The position numbers and the translations under genes were made by a program. Positions 52,247 through 60,772 of a stretch of 64,000 nucleotides of DNA are shown piece by piece. The notes under the pieces were generated by a model. It did no database searches. It was not told the DNA's origin and saw only the letters and a list, made by a program, of their open reading frames with translations. Positions within the stretch are counted from its first letter, which is position 1. Every line of letters begins with the position of its first letter. The DNA is from Bradyrhizobium semiaridum (GTDB lineage Bacteria > Pseudomonadota > Alphaproteobacteria > Rhizobiales > Xanthobacteraceae), in the NCBI RefSeq assembly GCF_020329505.1, contig NZ_JAGKJJ010000006.1:1-64000 (forward strand), given 5' to 3'.

Positions 52247-53272
52247 TTGTTTGGACATTCGGAGGATGCCGCCATCGGAGAGATCGCCGCGCGGCATGCG
52301 GCGGCGCACAACGGCAACGGCAAGGATTCCGAACAGCGGTTCCGCGACCTGCTGCAAGCCCTGCCGGCCGCGATCTACACCACCGACGCTTTTGGCAGAA
52401 TCACCTTCTTTAACCATGCCTGCATCGAATTCGCCGGCCGCACGCCGAAGATCGGTGAAATGTGGTGCGTGACCTGGAAGCTCTATTGGCCGGACGGGAC
52501 GCCGCTGCCGCACGAGGAATGCCCGATGGCGGTGGCACTGAAGGAGAACCGGCCCGTCCGCGACGTTGAGGCCGTGGCCGAGCGGCCGGACGGCTCCCGG
52601 ATCTGCTTCATGCCATACCCGACCCCGCTGCGCGACGGGCGCGGCCGGCTGGTCGGCGCGGTGAACATGCTGGTGGACATCACGGCCCGCAAGCAGGCCG
52701 AGGAGCGGATGATGCTCCTTACTGCCGAGGTGGACCATCGATCGAACAACCTCCTCGCGGTGATCCAGGCGATGCTGCGGCTGACCAAGGCAGACAGCGC
52801 CGAAGCGTTCCAGGCCGCCTTTCAAGGCCGGATCACTGCGCTCGCGAACGTGCAGCGGCTGTTCTCGGCGTCGCGTTGGACCGGCGCTAGCCTCAGGACC
52901 ATCGTCGAAGAGGAACTCGGGCCGTACTCGGGCGGTGACCGCCGACGGGTCAGCATCGTCGGCGACGACGTCCGCCTCCCATCCTCGCTGGCGCAGGCCA
53001 TCGCGGTCGCCATCCATGAGCTTGCGACGAACGCCGCCAAGTACGGTGCGCTCTCGAGCCCGTCGGGACGGATTGAGATCCGATGGGACACCGACCCGCT
53101 CGCGCTGCGCTGGTCGGAGAGCGGAGGCCCGCTGGTCAAGAAGCCGACGCGGGAGGGCTTCGGGGTTGGCGCGGTCGATGGCGTCATCCGCACCCTGCAA
53201 GGACACATTGCGCGCCACTGGCGCCCGGAGGGCCTGGTTTGCGAATTGTCGTTCGCGGAGATCCCGGCGTAG
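52247..53272 (+). CDS. PAS-domain sensor histidine kinase, HWE type
   Basis: Soluble kinase of about 341 residues. Residues about 30-150 form a PAS domain (LPAAIYTTDAFGRITFFNHA). Residues about 155-335 are an HWE/HisKA_2-type kinase: phospho-acceptor segment AEVDHRSNNLLAVIQAM, N-box HELATNAAKYGAL and a weak G-box GFGVGAVDG. The start is a TTG at 52247 with only a weak site; no in-frame ATG precedes the PAS domain, so the N-terminus may be damaged. No cognate receiver is adjacent. Its PAS domain is a close relative of that at 56.1 kb. Confidence 0.82.
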   Translation: MFGHSEDAAIGEIAARHAAAHNGNGKDSEQRFRDLLQALPAAIYTTDAFGRITFFNHACIEFAGRTPKIGEMWCVTWKLYWPDGTPLPHEECPMAVALKENRPVRDVEAVAERPDGSRICFMPYPTPLRDGRGRLVGAVNMLVDITARKQAEERMMLLTAEVDHRSNNLLAVIQAMLRLTKADSAEAFQAAFQGRITALANVQRLFSASRWTGASLRTIVEEELGPYSGGDRRRVSIVGDDVRLPSSLAQAIAVAIHELATNAAKYGALSSPSGRIEIRWDTDPLALRWSESGGPLVKKPTREGFGVGAVDGVIRTLQGHIARHWRPEGLVCELSFAEIPA

Positions 53273-53449
53273 CGCGGTCTCCAGAGCGGCGGCAGAGGAT
53301 CTCTAGCCCGCAGGTCTTACCAGCCGTAAACTCGGGTTGTCGGCTGCGACACAGACCTGATTGCGACCGTTCAATATTGACGACACCGCGATCGACGCCT
53401 GTTACAGCTGCCAACCGGCGAACCGCTCGGACCGCACGCAATTCTCTCA
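53273..53449. other. Intergenic stretch before the DUF6894 remnant
   Basis: No gene can be supported. The whole gap to the next kinase (53273-53808) is 536 bases and its only recognisable content is the DUF6894 remnant at 53450-53635; bases 53636-53808 also hold no supported gene. Confidence 0.4.
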
Positions 53450-53635
53450 GAATCATTGACCGAATGTTCGTTCGGATTGTTCGACCTGTCCGCGACTTCC
53501 GGGTGCCAATCGTGACCCAGGTTTCAGTTTGCCATCGAGGTCCTGCAGCGGCCGGCCGGCGACAACCGTTGGCTCTCTCCATACAGCATGACAATCCGGC
53601 AGGTTTTCGCCAATGTGGTCCGGTTCTGGTTCCAT
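53450..53635 (-). pseudogene. Decayed DUF6894 copy
   Basis: One minus-strand frame reads NLPDCHAVWREPTVVAGRPL then QDLDGKLKPG, matching the middle of the intact DUF6894 protein at 50.4 kb (LPGKDAAWGEAILTAG, RDLDGALKPG). After KPG the similarity moves one frame over: HDWHPEVADRSNNPNE corresponds to HEWRLEVTDEAANPVC. The N-terminal MPRYFF segment is also unrecognisable. A single-base indel plus N-terminal decay explains it. Confidence 0.7.
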
Positions 53636-53838
53636 GGCCTAACCTTTCGGCAAGGTTTCAGAATTAACTCATGTGAATCCGTCTGGAACCATCCGCTTCA
53701 GGCCAAAACACGCCTTTCCGCAATCTGGAACCAAAACCTACTTGGACAGTTTGTAAGGAATTCCCTTGGGGCCTTGCTGGAAGTGCTCAAAAAGATTTCG
53801 CGCTGCAGGTGGGCGCCGGTAGAGCATCCCCGGATCGT

Positions 53839-56040
53839 ATGGGCATGAATGACGCCAACTCGGAATTCCAGCCAGAGGCCATCAGCGCCTCCGACTGGCG
53901 CCAAATCGTCCAGAGCGCAACCGACACGGCGATCATCACCACCAATCAGGCCGGGCTGGTGACGAGCTGGAACCAAGGCGCCCACCGGCTGCTCGGCTGG
54001 ACCGAGGAAGAAATGCTGGGCCGGACGCTCGAGCGCTTGTTCGAAGATGCAAGCCAGATAGAGCGTGAATTCGAGGAAGCCCGCAACCACGGCCTGGGTG
54101 GCGGTACTGAGGGTTGGCGACTTAAAAAAGGGGGCGGCCGGCTCTGGGCAGTCGGCGAAATGACCCCAATTCGCGATCGGGACGACGAAATCAAGGGCTT
54201 CGTCAAGATCGTCCGCGACCGCACGAGGGCCAAGGCAGCGGAAGAAGAAGCCGCCGCACAACGTCGGGCGCTTGAAATCCTCAACCGAGCAGGGTCCGCG
54301 CTCGCGGCAGAGACAGACCTCCACAAGCTGGTGCAGATTGTCACCGATGCCGGCGTCGAGCTGTCGGGCGCCGAGTTTGGCGCGTTCTTTTACAATGTGC
54401 TCAATGAGCAGGGCGAAAGCTATATGCTTTACACCTTGGCCGGCGCGCCGATGGAGGCCTTCTCCAAATTCCCAATGCCGCGCAACACCGCGGTGTTCGC
54501 GCCCACCTTCAATGGCGAGCATATCGTCCGATCCGACGACATCACCAAAGACCCGCGCTACGGCAAGAACGCGCCTCGCAAAGGCATGCCCGAGAGCCAC
54601 CTCCCTGTGCGCAGCTATCTGGCCGTGCCGGTCGTCTCACGAAGTGGAGAAGTAATAGGCGGCCTGTTTTTCGGCCATGGCAAGCCAGGCGTGTTCGATG
54701 AGCGTTCGGAGAGAGGACTTGCGGGTCTGGCGGCGGAAGCCGCAGTCGCGATCGACAACGCAAGGCTCTCCCAGGCAGCCCAACGGGAAATCACTGAGCG
54801 GCGGCGCGCCGAAGAAGCTCTGCGAGAGCTGAATGCTACTCTCGAGCAGCAGGTTGCGGAACGGACGGCTCAGCTCCGGGTCAACGAGGATGCGCTGCGG
54901 CAGTCGCAGAAGATGGAGGCGATCGGCCAGCTCACCGGCGGCGTGGCACATGACTTCAACAATCTGCTGCAGGTAATTATCGGCAACCTAGACACCATCC
55001 TGCGCAACGTTTCGGACGATGCGCCTCGGTTGAAGCGGGCCGCAAATCAGGCACTCAACGGTGCGCGGCGCGCCGCCGCCCTCACCCAACGTTTGCTAGC
55101 TTTCTCGCGGCGTCAGCCGCTCGATCCGAAACCTCTGAACGTGAACTCATTGGTGACTGGCCTCTCGGAGATGGTGCACCGGACTCTCGGCGAAACTGTC
55201 GCGGTCGAGACCGTGCTGGCTGCCGGCCTTTGGCAGGTCGAAGCGGACGCCAACGAGCTCGAGGCCGCGATCCTCAATCTGGCCGTGAATGCGAGGGACG
55301 CCATGCCGGATGGTGGCCGGCTCACGATCGAGACCGCGAATGCCCACATCGATGAGGCGTACGCGATCAACTACGCCGAGGTGACGCCTGGCCAGTATGT
55401 ATCCATCTCGATCTCGGACACCGGCAAGGGAATGGACGAGGAGACGATGGGGCGAGCGTTCGAGCCCTTTTACACCACCAAGCCTGTCGGCAAAGGCACG
55501 GGTCTCGGCCTCAGCCAAGTCTATGGTTTCGTCAAGCAGTCCGCAGGTCATGTGAAAATCTATTCCGAGGTCGGACAAGGAACGACGGTCAAGATCTATC
55601 TTCCGCGACTGATGGCCGCCGCCGACAGCGACAGCGTAACGGCTGAGACCATCCCTGATGGCGACGGAGAAGAGACCATCCTGGTCCTTGAAGACGACGA
55701 CGACGTCAGGACCTATTCCGTTGAAATCCTGCGGGAGCTTGGCTATCGCGTGGTGGAAGCTCATGACGGACCGTCCGCCCTTCGTCTGCTGGAACGGCAG
55801 GGCCGGGTGGACTTGTTGTTTACAGACGTCGTGTTGCCCGGCGGCATGACAGGCGCCCAAGTGGCCGAGCAGGCCCGCGACTTGAAACCTAATTTGAAGG
55901 TCTTGTTCACGACGGGCTACGCTCGCAACGCAATTATCCACCAGGGTCGACTAGACAAGGGCGTGCGGTTGATCACCAAGCCGTTCAGTTCAGCTGACTT
56001 AGCCACCAGAATTCGAGATGTACTCGATGAGCAGCTTTAA
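53839..56040 (+). CDS. Hybrid histidine kinase (PAS-GAF-HisKA-HATPase-receiver)
   Basis: Soluble sensor kinase of 733 residues. Order: PAS (about 15-130, TDTAIITTNQAGLVTSWNQG), GAF (about 150-310), a coiled coil (about 315-355), HisKA with phospho-histidine near 371 (GGVAHDFNNLLQ), HATPase (N-box LAVNARDAMPDGG, G-boxes DTGKGMDEET and GTGLGLSQV) and a C-terminal receiver (LVLEDDDDVR, phospho-aspartate in LLFTDVVLP near 662, lysine in TKPFS). No membrane segments, so it senses a cytoplasmic signal through PAS and GAF. ATG 53839 or 53845 could start it. No output regulator is adjacent. Confidence 0.93.
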   Translation: MGMNDANSEFQPEAISASDWRQIVQSATDTAIITTNQAGLVTSWNQGAHRLLGWTEEEMLGRTLERLFEDASQIEREFEEARNHGLGGGTEGWRLKKGGGRLWAVGEMTPIRDRDDEIKGFVKIVRDRTRAKAAEEEAAAQRRALEILNRAGSALAAETDLHKLVQIVTDAGVELSGAEFGAFFYNVLNEQGESYMLYTLAGAPMEAFSKFPMPRNTAVFAPTFNGEHIVRSDDITKDPRYGKNAPRKGMPESHLPVRSYLAVPVVSRSGEVIGGLFFGHGKPGVFDERSERGLAGLAAEAAVAIDNARLSQAAQREITERRRAEEALRELNATLEQQVAERTAQLRVNEDALRQSQKMEAIGQLTGGVAHDFNNLLQVIIGNLDTILRNVSDDAPRLKRAANQALNGARRAAALTQRLLAFSRRQPLDPKPLNVNSLVTGLSEMVHRTLGETVAVETVLAAGLWQVEADANELEAAILNLAVNARDAMPDGGRLTIETANAHIDEAYAINYAEVTPGQYVSISISDTGKGMDEETMGRAFEPFYTTKPVGKGTGLGLSQVYGFVKQSAGHVKIYSEVGQGTTVKIYLPRLMAAADSDSVTAETIPDGDGEETILVLEDDDDVRTYSVEILRELGYRVVEAHDGPSALRLLERQGRVDLLFTDVVLPGGMTGAQVAEQARDLKPNLKVLFTTGYARNAIIHQGRLDKGVRLITKPFSSADLATRIRDVLDEQL

Positions 56041-56088
56041 TCATCGCAATTGTTTCCCTGCGAGCTCACCTTACCTGATAGGGTGTTC

Positions 56089-56772
56089 ATGAAAGTAGGT
56101 AAGCCCATGTCGGACGCGGTCGAGACTATGCTGGAGCGCGCGCTCGCCGTCGTGCTGGCGGGCGACCAAGCGCTGCGTAAGGCGCTCGACGAACTGCCCG
56201 CCGCCATCTACGTCACCGATGCCGATGGGGTGATCACCTATTTCAATCCCGCCTGCATCGATTTCACGGGCCGGCGTCCGCAAGTCGGCGCGGACCGCTG
56301 GTGCGTCACCTGGCGCCTGTACACCAACGCCGGTGACTTCCTGCCCCATGCCGAATGCCCCATGGCGGTCGCGATCAATACCCGGCGGCCGATCCGCGGC
56401 GTGACAGCGGTCGCAGAACGGCCCGATGGCACGCGCGTGGTCTTCCGGCCCTATCCAACTCCGATTTTCGACAAAGATGGCAGGTTCGCGGGAGCGGTGA
56501 ACCTGCTCGAAGACGTTACAGACGAAGCACGCGCCGAGGATTTCCAAGCCCAGGCCCGGCGCTGCCGGCGACTGGCCAATGCAGTGGCGGACGATTTTGC
56601 GGCCGATACGCTAAGCCGCATGGCCGAGGAGTATGAAGCGAAAGCGGCCGAGTTGCTCGGCCACAATCGGTTCGCAAATAGCCGCGCGGATGGGAACGAA
56701 ATACGTCAGGCGCCCACCACGGACTCGGGTGACGATGGCCCGGAGACCGTCGCCGGCGCTCCTCGTACTTAG
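56089..56772 (+). CDS. Stand-alone PAS-domain protein
   Basis: Cytoplasmic protein of 227 residues with one PAS domain (about 35-150: LPAAIYVTDADGVITYFNPA, WCVTWRLY, HAECPMAVA, AVAERPDG) and a helical C-terminal region (QARRCRRLANAVADDFAADT). It lacks any kinase, HTH or GGDEF output. The PAS domain is strikingly close to that of the HWE kinase at 52.2 kb. AGGG precedes the ATG at 56089; 56107 is an alternative. A role as a partner that relays a signal to the KaiC-like ATPase now broken downstream is possible but speculative. Confidence 0.8.
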   Translation: MKVGKPMSDAVETMLERALAVVLAGDQALRKALDELPAAIYVTDADGVITYFNPACIDFTGRRPQVGADRWCVTWRLYTNAGDFLPHAECPMAVAINTRRPIRGVTAVAERPDGTRVVFRPYPTPIFDKDGRFAGAVNLLEDVTDEARAEDFQAQARRCRRLANAVADDFAADTLSRMAEEYEAKAAELLGHNRFANSRADGNEIRQAPTTDSGDDGPETVAGAPRT

Positions 56773-56798
56773 TGCGTGAGCAAGAATTGGAAGCAGCG

Positions 56799-57050
56799 AT
56801 GGCTGAAGGCGTATCTAAACGGCCGGCAAGTTCGGGCGTGCCCGGCCTGGACGAGATACTGATTGGCGGCCTGGAGCGCGAAAACCTCTACCTGATCGAG
56901 GGCACGCCGGGTCCGGCAAAACAACCATGGCGATGCAGTTCCTCATCGAGGACGCCCGCCATGCAAGGCATACTCTACATTAGCCTTTCGGCGCGCGGGG
57001 TATGCCCTGCGAAGGCGTGCCGCTGCAACTGTCGAAATTCGCCTGACGAG
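56799..57050 (+). pseudogene. KaiC-like ATPase remnant
   Basis: The start of a KaiC/RadA-type ATPase is readable (SSGVPGLDEILIGGLERENL, YLIEGTPG). A base is lost inside the Walker A loop: the expected GSGKTTMAMQFLIEDARH lies in the next frame, and the protein signal returns to the first frame at ILYISLSA. Nothing of the remaining about 400 residues of a KaiC protein follows. Two indels and a 3' truncation make this a dead fragment. Confidence 0.8.
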
Positions 57051-57055
57051 GAGCC

Positions 57056-57850
57056 TTACGATCGCAAGGAGACGAGCGGCCGCTTTGCGTCTCGGCCGCC
57101 ACTCTGGGACGACCAAAACCGGGCGACGATCGCCGTGTATGGCAGCGGCATCAGGTCGGCGCCTGTATTCGTCCAATAGCCGTAGCCAAGCGACAGATAG
57201 ATGCTGACATGCATCGCCGCGAAGAAGATCAGGACGACGGGACACCACCGCGGCAGAAAGAGTGTGACCGCAGCGATCAACTCGAGAACGAATATCAGCA
57301 GTGCCGCAATGAAGGCCAGAGCTGATGCCGTTGAACCAAAGGCTCGTCGAGTAGCTCGAGACGAAGAGCGAGTTTTCGATGGCTGATCTGGACCAAAGCT
57401 CGGTGTGAGCATCCAGGACCCACTTCACGCCATAGTCGGTAATCTTGTTCAACCCGAAATAGAAGTAGTAGGCGTTCATAAAGAACAGCAGGACCAAGAC
57501 CGGACCGTGAAATCGGGAGCTCAAGGCCATCGGCTGCGCGGTCTTCCCGATCTGGTAATGGGCACCCGGCGGAAACAATGCGACGACGAACAGCATGAAG
57601 AGCATGACGGTCGTCGAAGCGCCGATGGTGTCGCCGGCAATCAAGAACATGCCGACGAGGTGCGTTCCAAGCAGAATGGCGGTCCAGGCAGCCATCCGCG
57701 GGAAGATACCGACAGGCCGCAGAACAGTGCAACAAGGGTCGTCATCTGCATCGCATGCAGAACATTGACGGTCGGACGAGGGATAAACTCGTACACAAAC
57801 TGGAGCGTGGTCCAGTAGAACCAGGGCGTTTTCCGGTCGGCTCAGGGCAT
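57056..57850 (-). pseudogene. Frameshifted multi-pass membrane protein (HTTM-like)
   Basis: Three consecutive frames on the minus strand together give one hydrophobic protein: FYWTTLQFVYEFIPRPTVNV, then after a shift near 57715 MAAWTAILLGTHLVGMFLIA and VLLFFMNAYYFYFGLNKITD, then after a shift near 57330 ALLIFVLELIAAVTLFLPRW and MHVSIYLSLGYGYWTNTGAD. The pattern resembles HTTM/DoxX-like membrane proteins. At least two frameshifts separate the parts, and the N-terminus upstream of 57850 is not found. Confidence 0.7.
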
Positions 57851-58380
57851 CGAGCAGTTCATAATCAATAGTCCGCTAATTTCCTGGCTATCGCTCTTCG
57901 GTTTAAGGGAGGAAGCTATCGACGCTGCCGATTTCGCCGTCATCCGATCGGTTCACAACATCGCGGAGGAAGTATGTGAGGTGTTGAGCAGTCGCGGCTA
58001 TGTGTGTGGCTATACGCTGTCGTCGGCGCGGTCGAGCAGTGCGTTCAGTCGCTCGAGATCACGCGACGACTCCCCTACCCACGATCGAAGAAGCCGATCG
58101 GCTGGCGGGTCGAAATAGGCAAACTGCAGAGCGCGTTGAAGGGAATCTATACGCTCAATGCGCCTCCGTCTGCGTCCGAGTGATTGCGATCAATCTCGCA
58201 TCCTTGACTAATTCCTTGAACGAGCCGAGCGCTTAAGCCTGGGTCACCTCTAATGTGCACGGGTTGCCGTGCACGATCGCCCGCCCTCCGGCGACAGCGC
58301 TCCCAAATTATCCGACTCGTCGCACGGCGTGCGACGTACGACCACCAAAGCGTCGCACGAGACTCGGTTTGTTCTGTCGT
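57851..58380. other. 530-base region without an intact gene
   Basis: A plus-strand frame between about 57885 and 58235 has a partly protein-like composition (LREEAIDAADFAVIRSVHNI, AEEVCEVLSSRGYVCGYT) but no start codon with a ribosome site and no recognised family. It may be another decayed gene. The rest shows nothing recognisable. Confidence 0.35.
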
Positions 58381-58387
58381 GAAAATG

Positions 58388-58405
58388 AAAAAAGCCCTTG
58401 CGGGC
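58388..58405 (-). terminator. Rho-independent terminator of the lost tRNA-Lys gene
   Basis: On the minus strand GCCC and GGGC (58402-58405 and 58394-58397) pair around GCAA and are followed by six T residues (58388-58393). It lies 15 bases beyond the CCA end of the tRNA-Lys fragment, where a tRNA terminator is expected. Confidence 0.75.
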
Positions 58406-58419
58406 CAATCCCTTGAGGG

Positions 58420-58464
58420 TGGTGGGCGCACCAGGGCTCGAACCTGGGACCCGCTGATTAAGAG
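58420..58464 (-). other. 3' fragment of tRNA-Lys(CUU), candidate attachment site
   Basis: The minus strand reads from the anticodon loop CTCTTAA through the 3' anticodon stem, a complete variable loop, T-arm (GGTTCGAGCCC within it), the 3' acceptor strand GTGCGCCC, discriminator A and CCA. This matches the 3' 45 bases of a bacterial tRNA-Lys(CUU) as I recall it. The 5' half (acceptor 5' strand, D-arm, 5' anticodon stem) is absent: the matching ends at base 58464. Such partial 3' copies are left where tyrosine-recombinase elements integrate into tRNA genes. Confidence 0.85.
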
Positions 58465-58974
58465 GCGTATGATTTCGGCGAAAAATCAACGACCATTCCG
58501 ACAAATGTGTCGCTTGTCGTGCATTGGACCGGCATTCAGATTTCCATTTGTCGGAATAGCCCGGTGGCAAATACGCGCAGCTCTCAAGGTCCAACAATAT
58601 GAGCCGTCGGGAGTTCGAGTCATGAGACAGCTACAGTCCGAAACCCACTCCTAAGAGGAGTGGCTCACGCTTGGTAGCGGGGTCCGCTACATCGCGAAAC
58701 CCACTATATCGGGAGCGTTGTTTTATTGTCGAAGGCCCGTTTAACTCCGATAGCGCGTCGAGTAGTCCGCCAAAGATCGCCAAACTTAGACAGCCGATCG
58801 TGGGCACTGCTGCGCCCTTCCAACAGTGCGGCTCACCGCGATCCGAAGTCATCATCTGACGCCAAGTCGATATTGGCCGCGGTTTGCCAGACCACGAGAA
58901 CCGCACCAGTTTCGGACAGAAGCGGCGCGCTGAGAGGCAAGATATCGAGTTTCTTATGACGATCGAGCCTGTTG
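58465..58974. other. 510-base region without a clear gene
   Basis: No integrase, excisionase or other supported gene is seen between the tRNA-Lys fragment and the SDR stop codon. Base composition is closer to even than in flanking genes. The promoter and any island-end functions are not recognisable. Confidence 0.4.
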
Positions 58975-59721
58975 CTAGCTGTAGAAGATACCTCCGTCCA
59001 CGTTAAGGGCTTGGCCGGTCACAAACGCAGAATCATCAGACGCGAAGAACGCCACGGGCCCGACGACGTCCTCCGGCTGCCCGAGCCGGTGCAGGTCCGT
59101 GACTTTCTCGAAATAGGCGACCCGCTCGGGATCGCGGAGATTGTTCATCCCCATATCGGTCACGATGATGCCCGGACATACGGCATTGACCGTGATGCCG
59201 TAGCCTCCGAACTCCATGGACGACACCCGGGTGAAGCCGACCACCGCCGACTTCGATGCGGCGTAGTGGGACTGTCCCGGACCACCCGTTCGGGCCGCGA
59301 GCGAGGCGATATTGACGATCCGCCCGTATTTGCGCTCCTTCATATGTGGCACCACGGCCTGGGTCATCTGGAAGACGCCGCGCGTATTGACGGCGAAGGT
59401 CTGATCCCATGTATCGGTCGTCAGCTCGTCGATGGTCGCCAGCCTGAGTATCCCCGCATTGTTGACGAGGACATCGATGTGCCCGAGATCCTGGACGGCT
59501 TCAGCCACGGCCCGCCTGCAATCGCCAAGGTCGCTGACATCGCCCAGCACTGAAATGCAGCGGCGGCCCAGCTCCTTCACCTGTGCAAGAGTCTGGAGGA
59601 GGACCTCCTCCTGGACGGCGATGTCGGTCAGCGCGAGATCGTAACCGCGCTTTGCAAGGCCAATGGCTATCGCCCGGCCAATTCCGCGGCTTGCTCCCGT
59701 CACGATCGCATGTCGGGCCAT
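58975..59721 (-). CDS. SDR family oxidoreductase
   Basis: Classical short-chain dehydrogenase of 248 residues: cofactor motif TGASRGIGRAI, NNAG, catalytic serine in NIASLAA and YAASK, followed by NAVCPGIIVTDM and the terminal GQALNVDGGIFYS. Relatives oxidise sugars, polyols or hydroxy-acids with NAD(P). GGGAG precedes the ATG. It is the last gene of the co-directional run with the PfkB kinase and class II aldolase, which suggests oxidation of a sugar or sugar alcohol before phosphorylation and cleavage. Confidence 0.9.
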   Translation of the reverse strand: MARHAIVTGASRGIGRAIAIGLAKRGYDLALTDIAVQEEVLLQTLAQVKELGRRCISVLGDVSDLGDCRRAVAEAVQDLGHIDVLVNNAGILRLATIDELTTDTWDQTFAVNTRGVFQMTQAVVPHMKERKYGRIVNIASLAARTGGPGQSHYAASKSAVVGFTRVSSMEFGGYGITVNAVCPGIIVTDMGMNNLRDPERVAYFEKVTDLHRLGQPEDVVGPVAFFASDDSAFVTGQALNVDGGIFYS

Positions 59722-59777
59722 GTTGCGTTCTCCCTTGCTTGTTGTTCGGATCAATTCTCTTGATGGAGTGAAAGGAT

Positions 59778-60740
59778 TCAGGCGCGAGCCGGCTCGCGCA
59801 CCGGGAGCGTGTTCATGGCCCTGACGGTCTCCTCGAACGAGACGAGATTGGCGCCCGAGCCCAGCCCCGTCGCGACGATCGCGGCCGTCGCGGTCGCGAG
59901 CTTGGCGCAGTCGAGCAGGTCCCAGTCGCGAACCAGCCCCGCGATGAAGCCGCCCGTGTAGGAATCGCCGCATCCCGAGGTATCGCGGACCGCGACGTCG
60001 AACGCCGGCACCGTGAACTGACGTCCGTCGCGTGTCATCACGAAGGAACCATCGGCACCGAGAGAAATGGCGCAGGCCCCCGCTCCCTTGTCGATGAAAA
60101 ACCGCGCACACGCGGCGGGTTCGTCGGTTCCGACCATGGCACTAGTCTCATCGATGCTCGGCATGAAGAAGTCGACATGGGGCAGCAGCGGCTCGACCAG
60201 CGCCAGCGTTTCGCGCCGCGCCTGGATGAGATCGAGCGTCGTCGTACAACCGGCCGCCTTCGCATCGCGCAGCAATGCGACGGAAGGCTCTCCATCCATC
60301 GCGAGCAAGGAGCCGACCCCGCCGAGATGCAGAATCTTGCTCCGGCAAGCGGCCCTTTGGGTTTCGGGTGCGATCCGCCAGCGGGCGGAAGCGCCTCTTG
60401 CGTGCATGACCGGACGCGAGCCGTCGGGCCTGATCGGCAGGATCGTGGCCGAGGTCGGACTGTCGGCCATCCGCTCCATAAGAGAGATGTCGATGCCTTC
60501 GCGCTCCAGCACGTTCAGCATCCAGTCGGCCTTCTCGTCGGAGCCGACGGCGCCAACTGCGAGCGCCTTCAGGCCGAGCCGCGCGCAAGGGACGACCGTT
60601 CCGCCGGCGGTGCCGGCGACCGCCAGCCGAATTTCTTCGATCAGCAAGCGGCCGCCACCGGGCGGAATCTCGGTCACCGGGACCCCCAGAATATCCAGAA
60701 TATAAGTGCCGCAGACGCTGACGTCGTGAGGGTGTGCCAT
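59778..60740 (-). CDS. PfkB family carbohydrate kinase
   Basis: Ribokinase-type kinase of 320 residues. The N-terminal PfkB motif region is AVAGTAGGTVVPCARLG and the catalytic C-terminal motif is VRDTSGCGDSYTGGFIAG, with the aspartate base in SGCGD. Substrate is not readable. It lies between the SDR and the class II aldolase, so it probably phosphorylates a ketose or a ketonic acid that the aldolase then cleaves. Confidence 0.92.
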   Translation of the reverse strand: MAHPHDVSVCGTYILDILGVPVTEIPPGGGRLLIEEIRLAVAGTAGGTVVPCARLGLKALAVGAVGSDEKADWMLNVLEREGIDISLMERMADSPTSATILPIRPDGSRPVMHARGASARWRIAPETQRAACRSKILHLGGVGSLLAMDGEPSVALLRDAKAAGCTTTLDLIQARRETLALVEPLLPHVDFFMPSIDETSAMVGTDEPAACARFFIDKGAGACAISLGADGSFVMTRDGRQFTVPAFDVAVRDTSGCGDSYTGGFIAGLVRDWDLLDCAKLATATAAIVATGLGSGANLVSFEETVRAMNTLPVREPARA

Positions 60741-60772
60741 GAGTTCTCGCAGGCCAGTGGTTGGATCGTGAT

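Noticed and set aside
52150..52413. An ATG-started plus-strand frame overlapping the HWE kinase start
   Set aside because: It runs in a different frame from the PAS domain and becomes an arginine-rich shadow; a frameshift joining it to the kinase cannot be excluded but is not supported.
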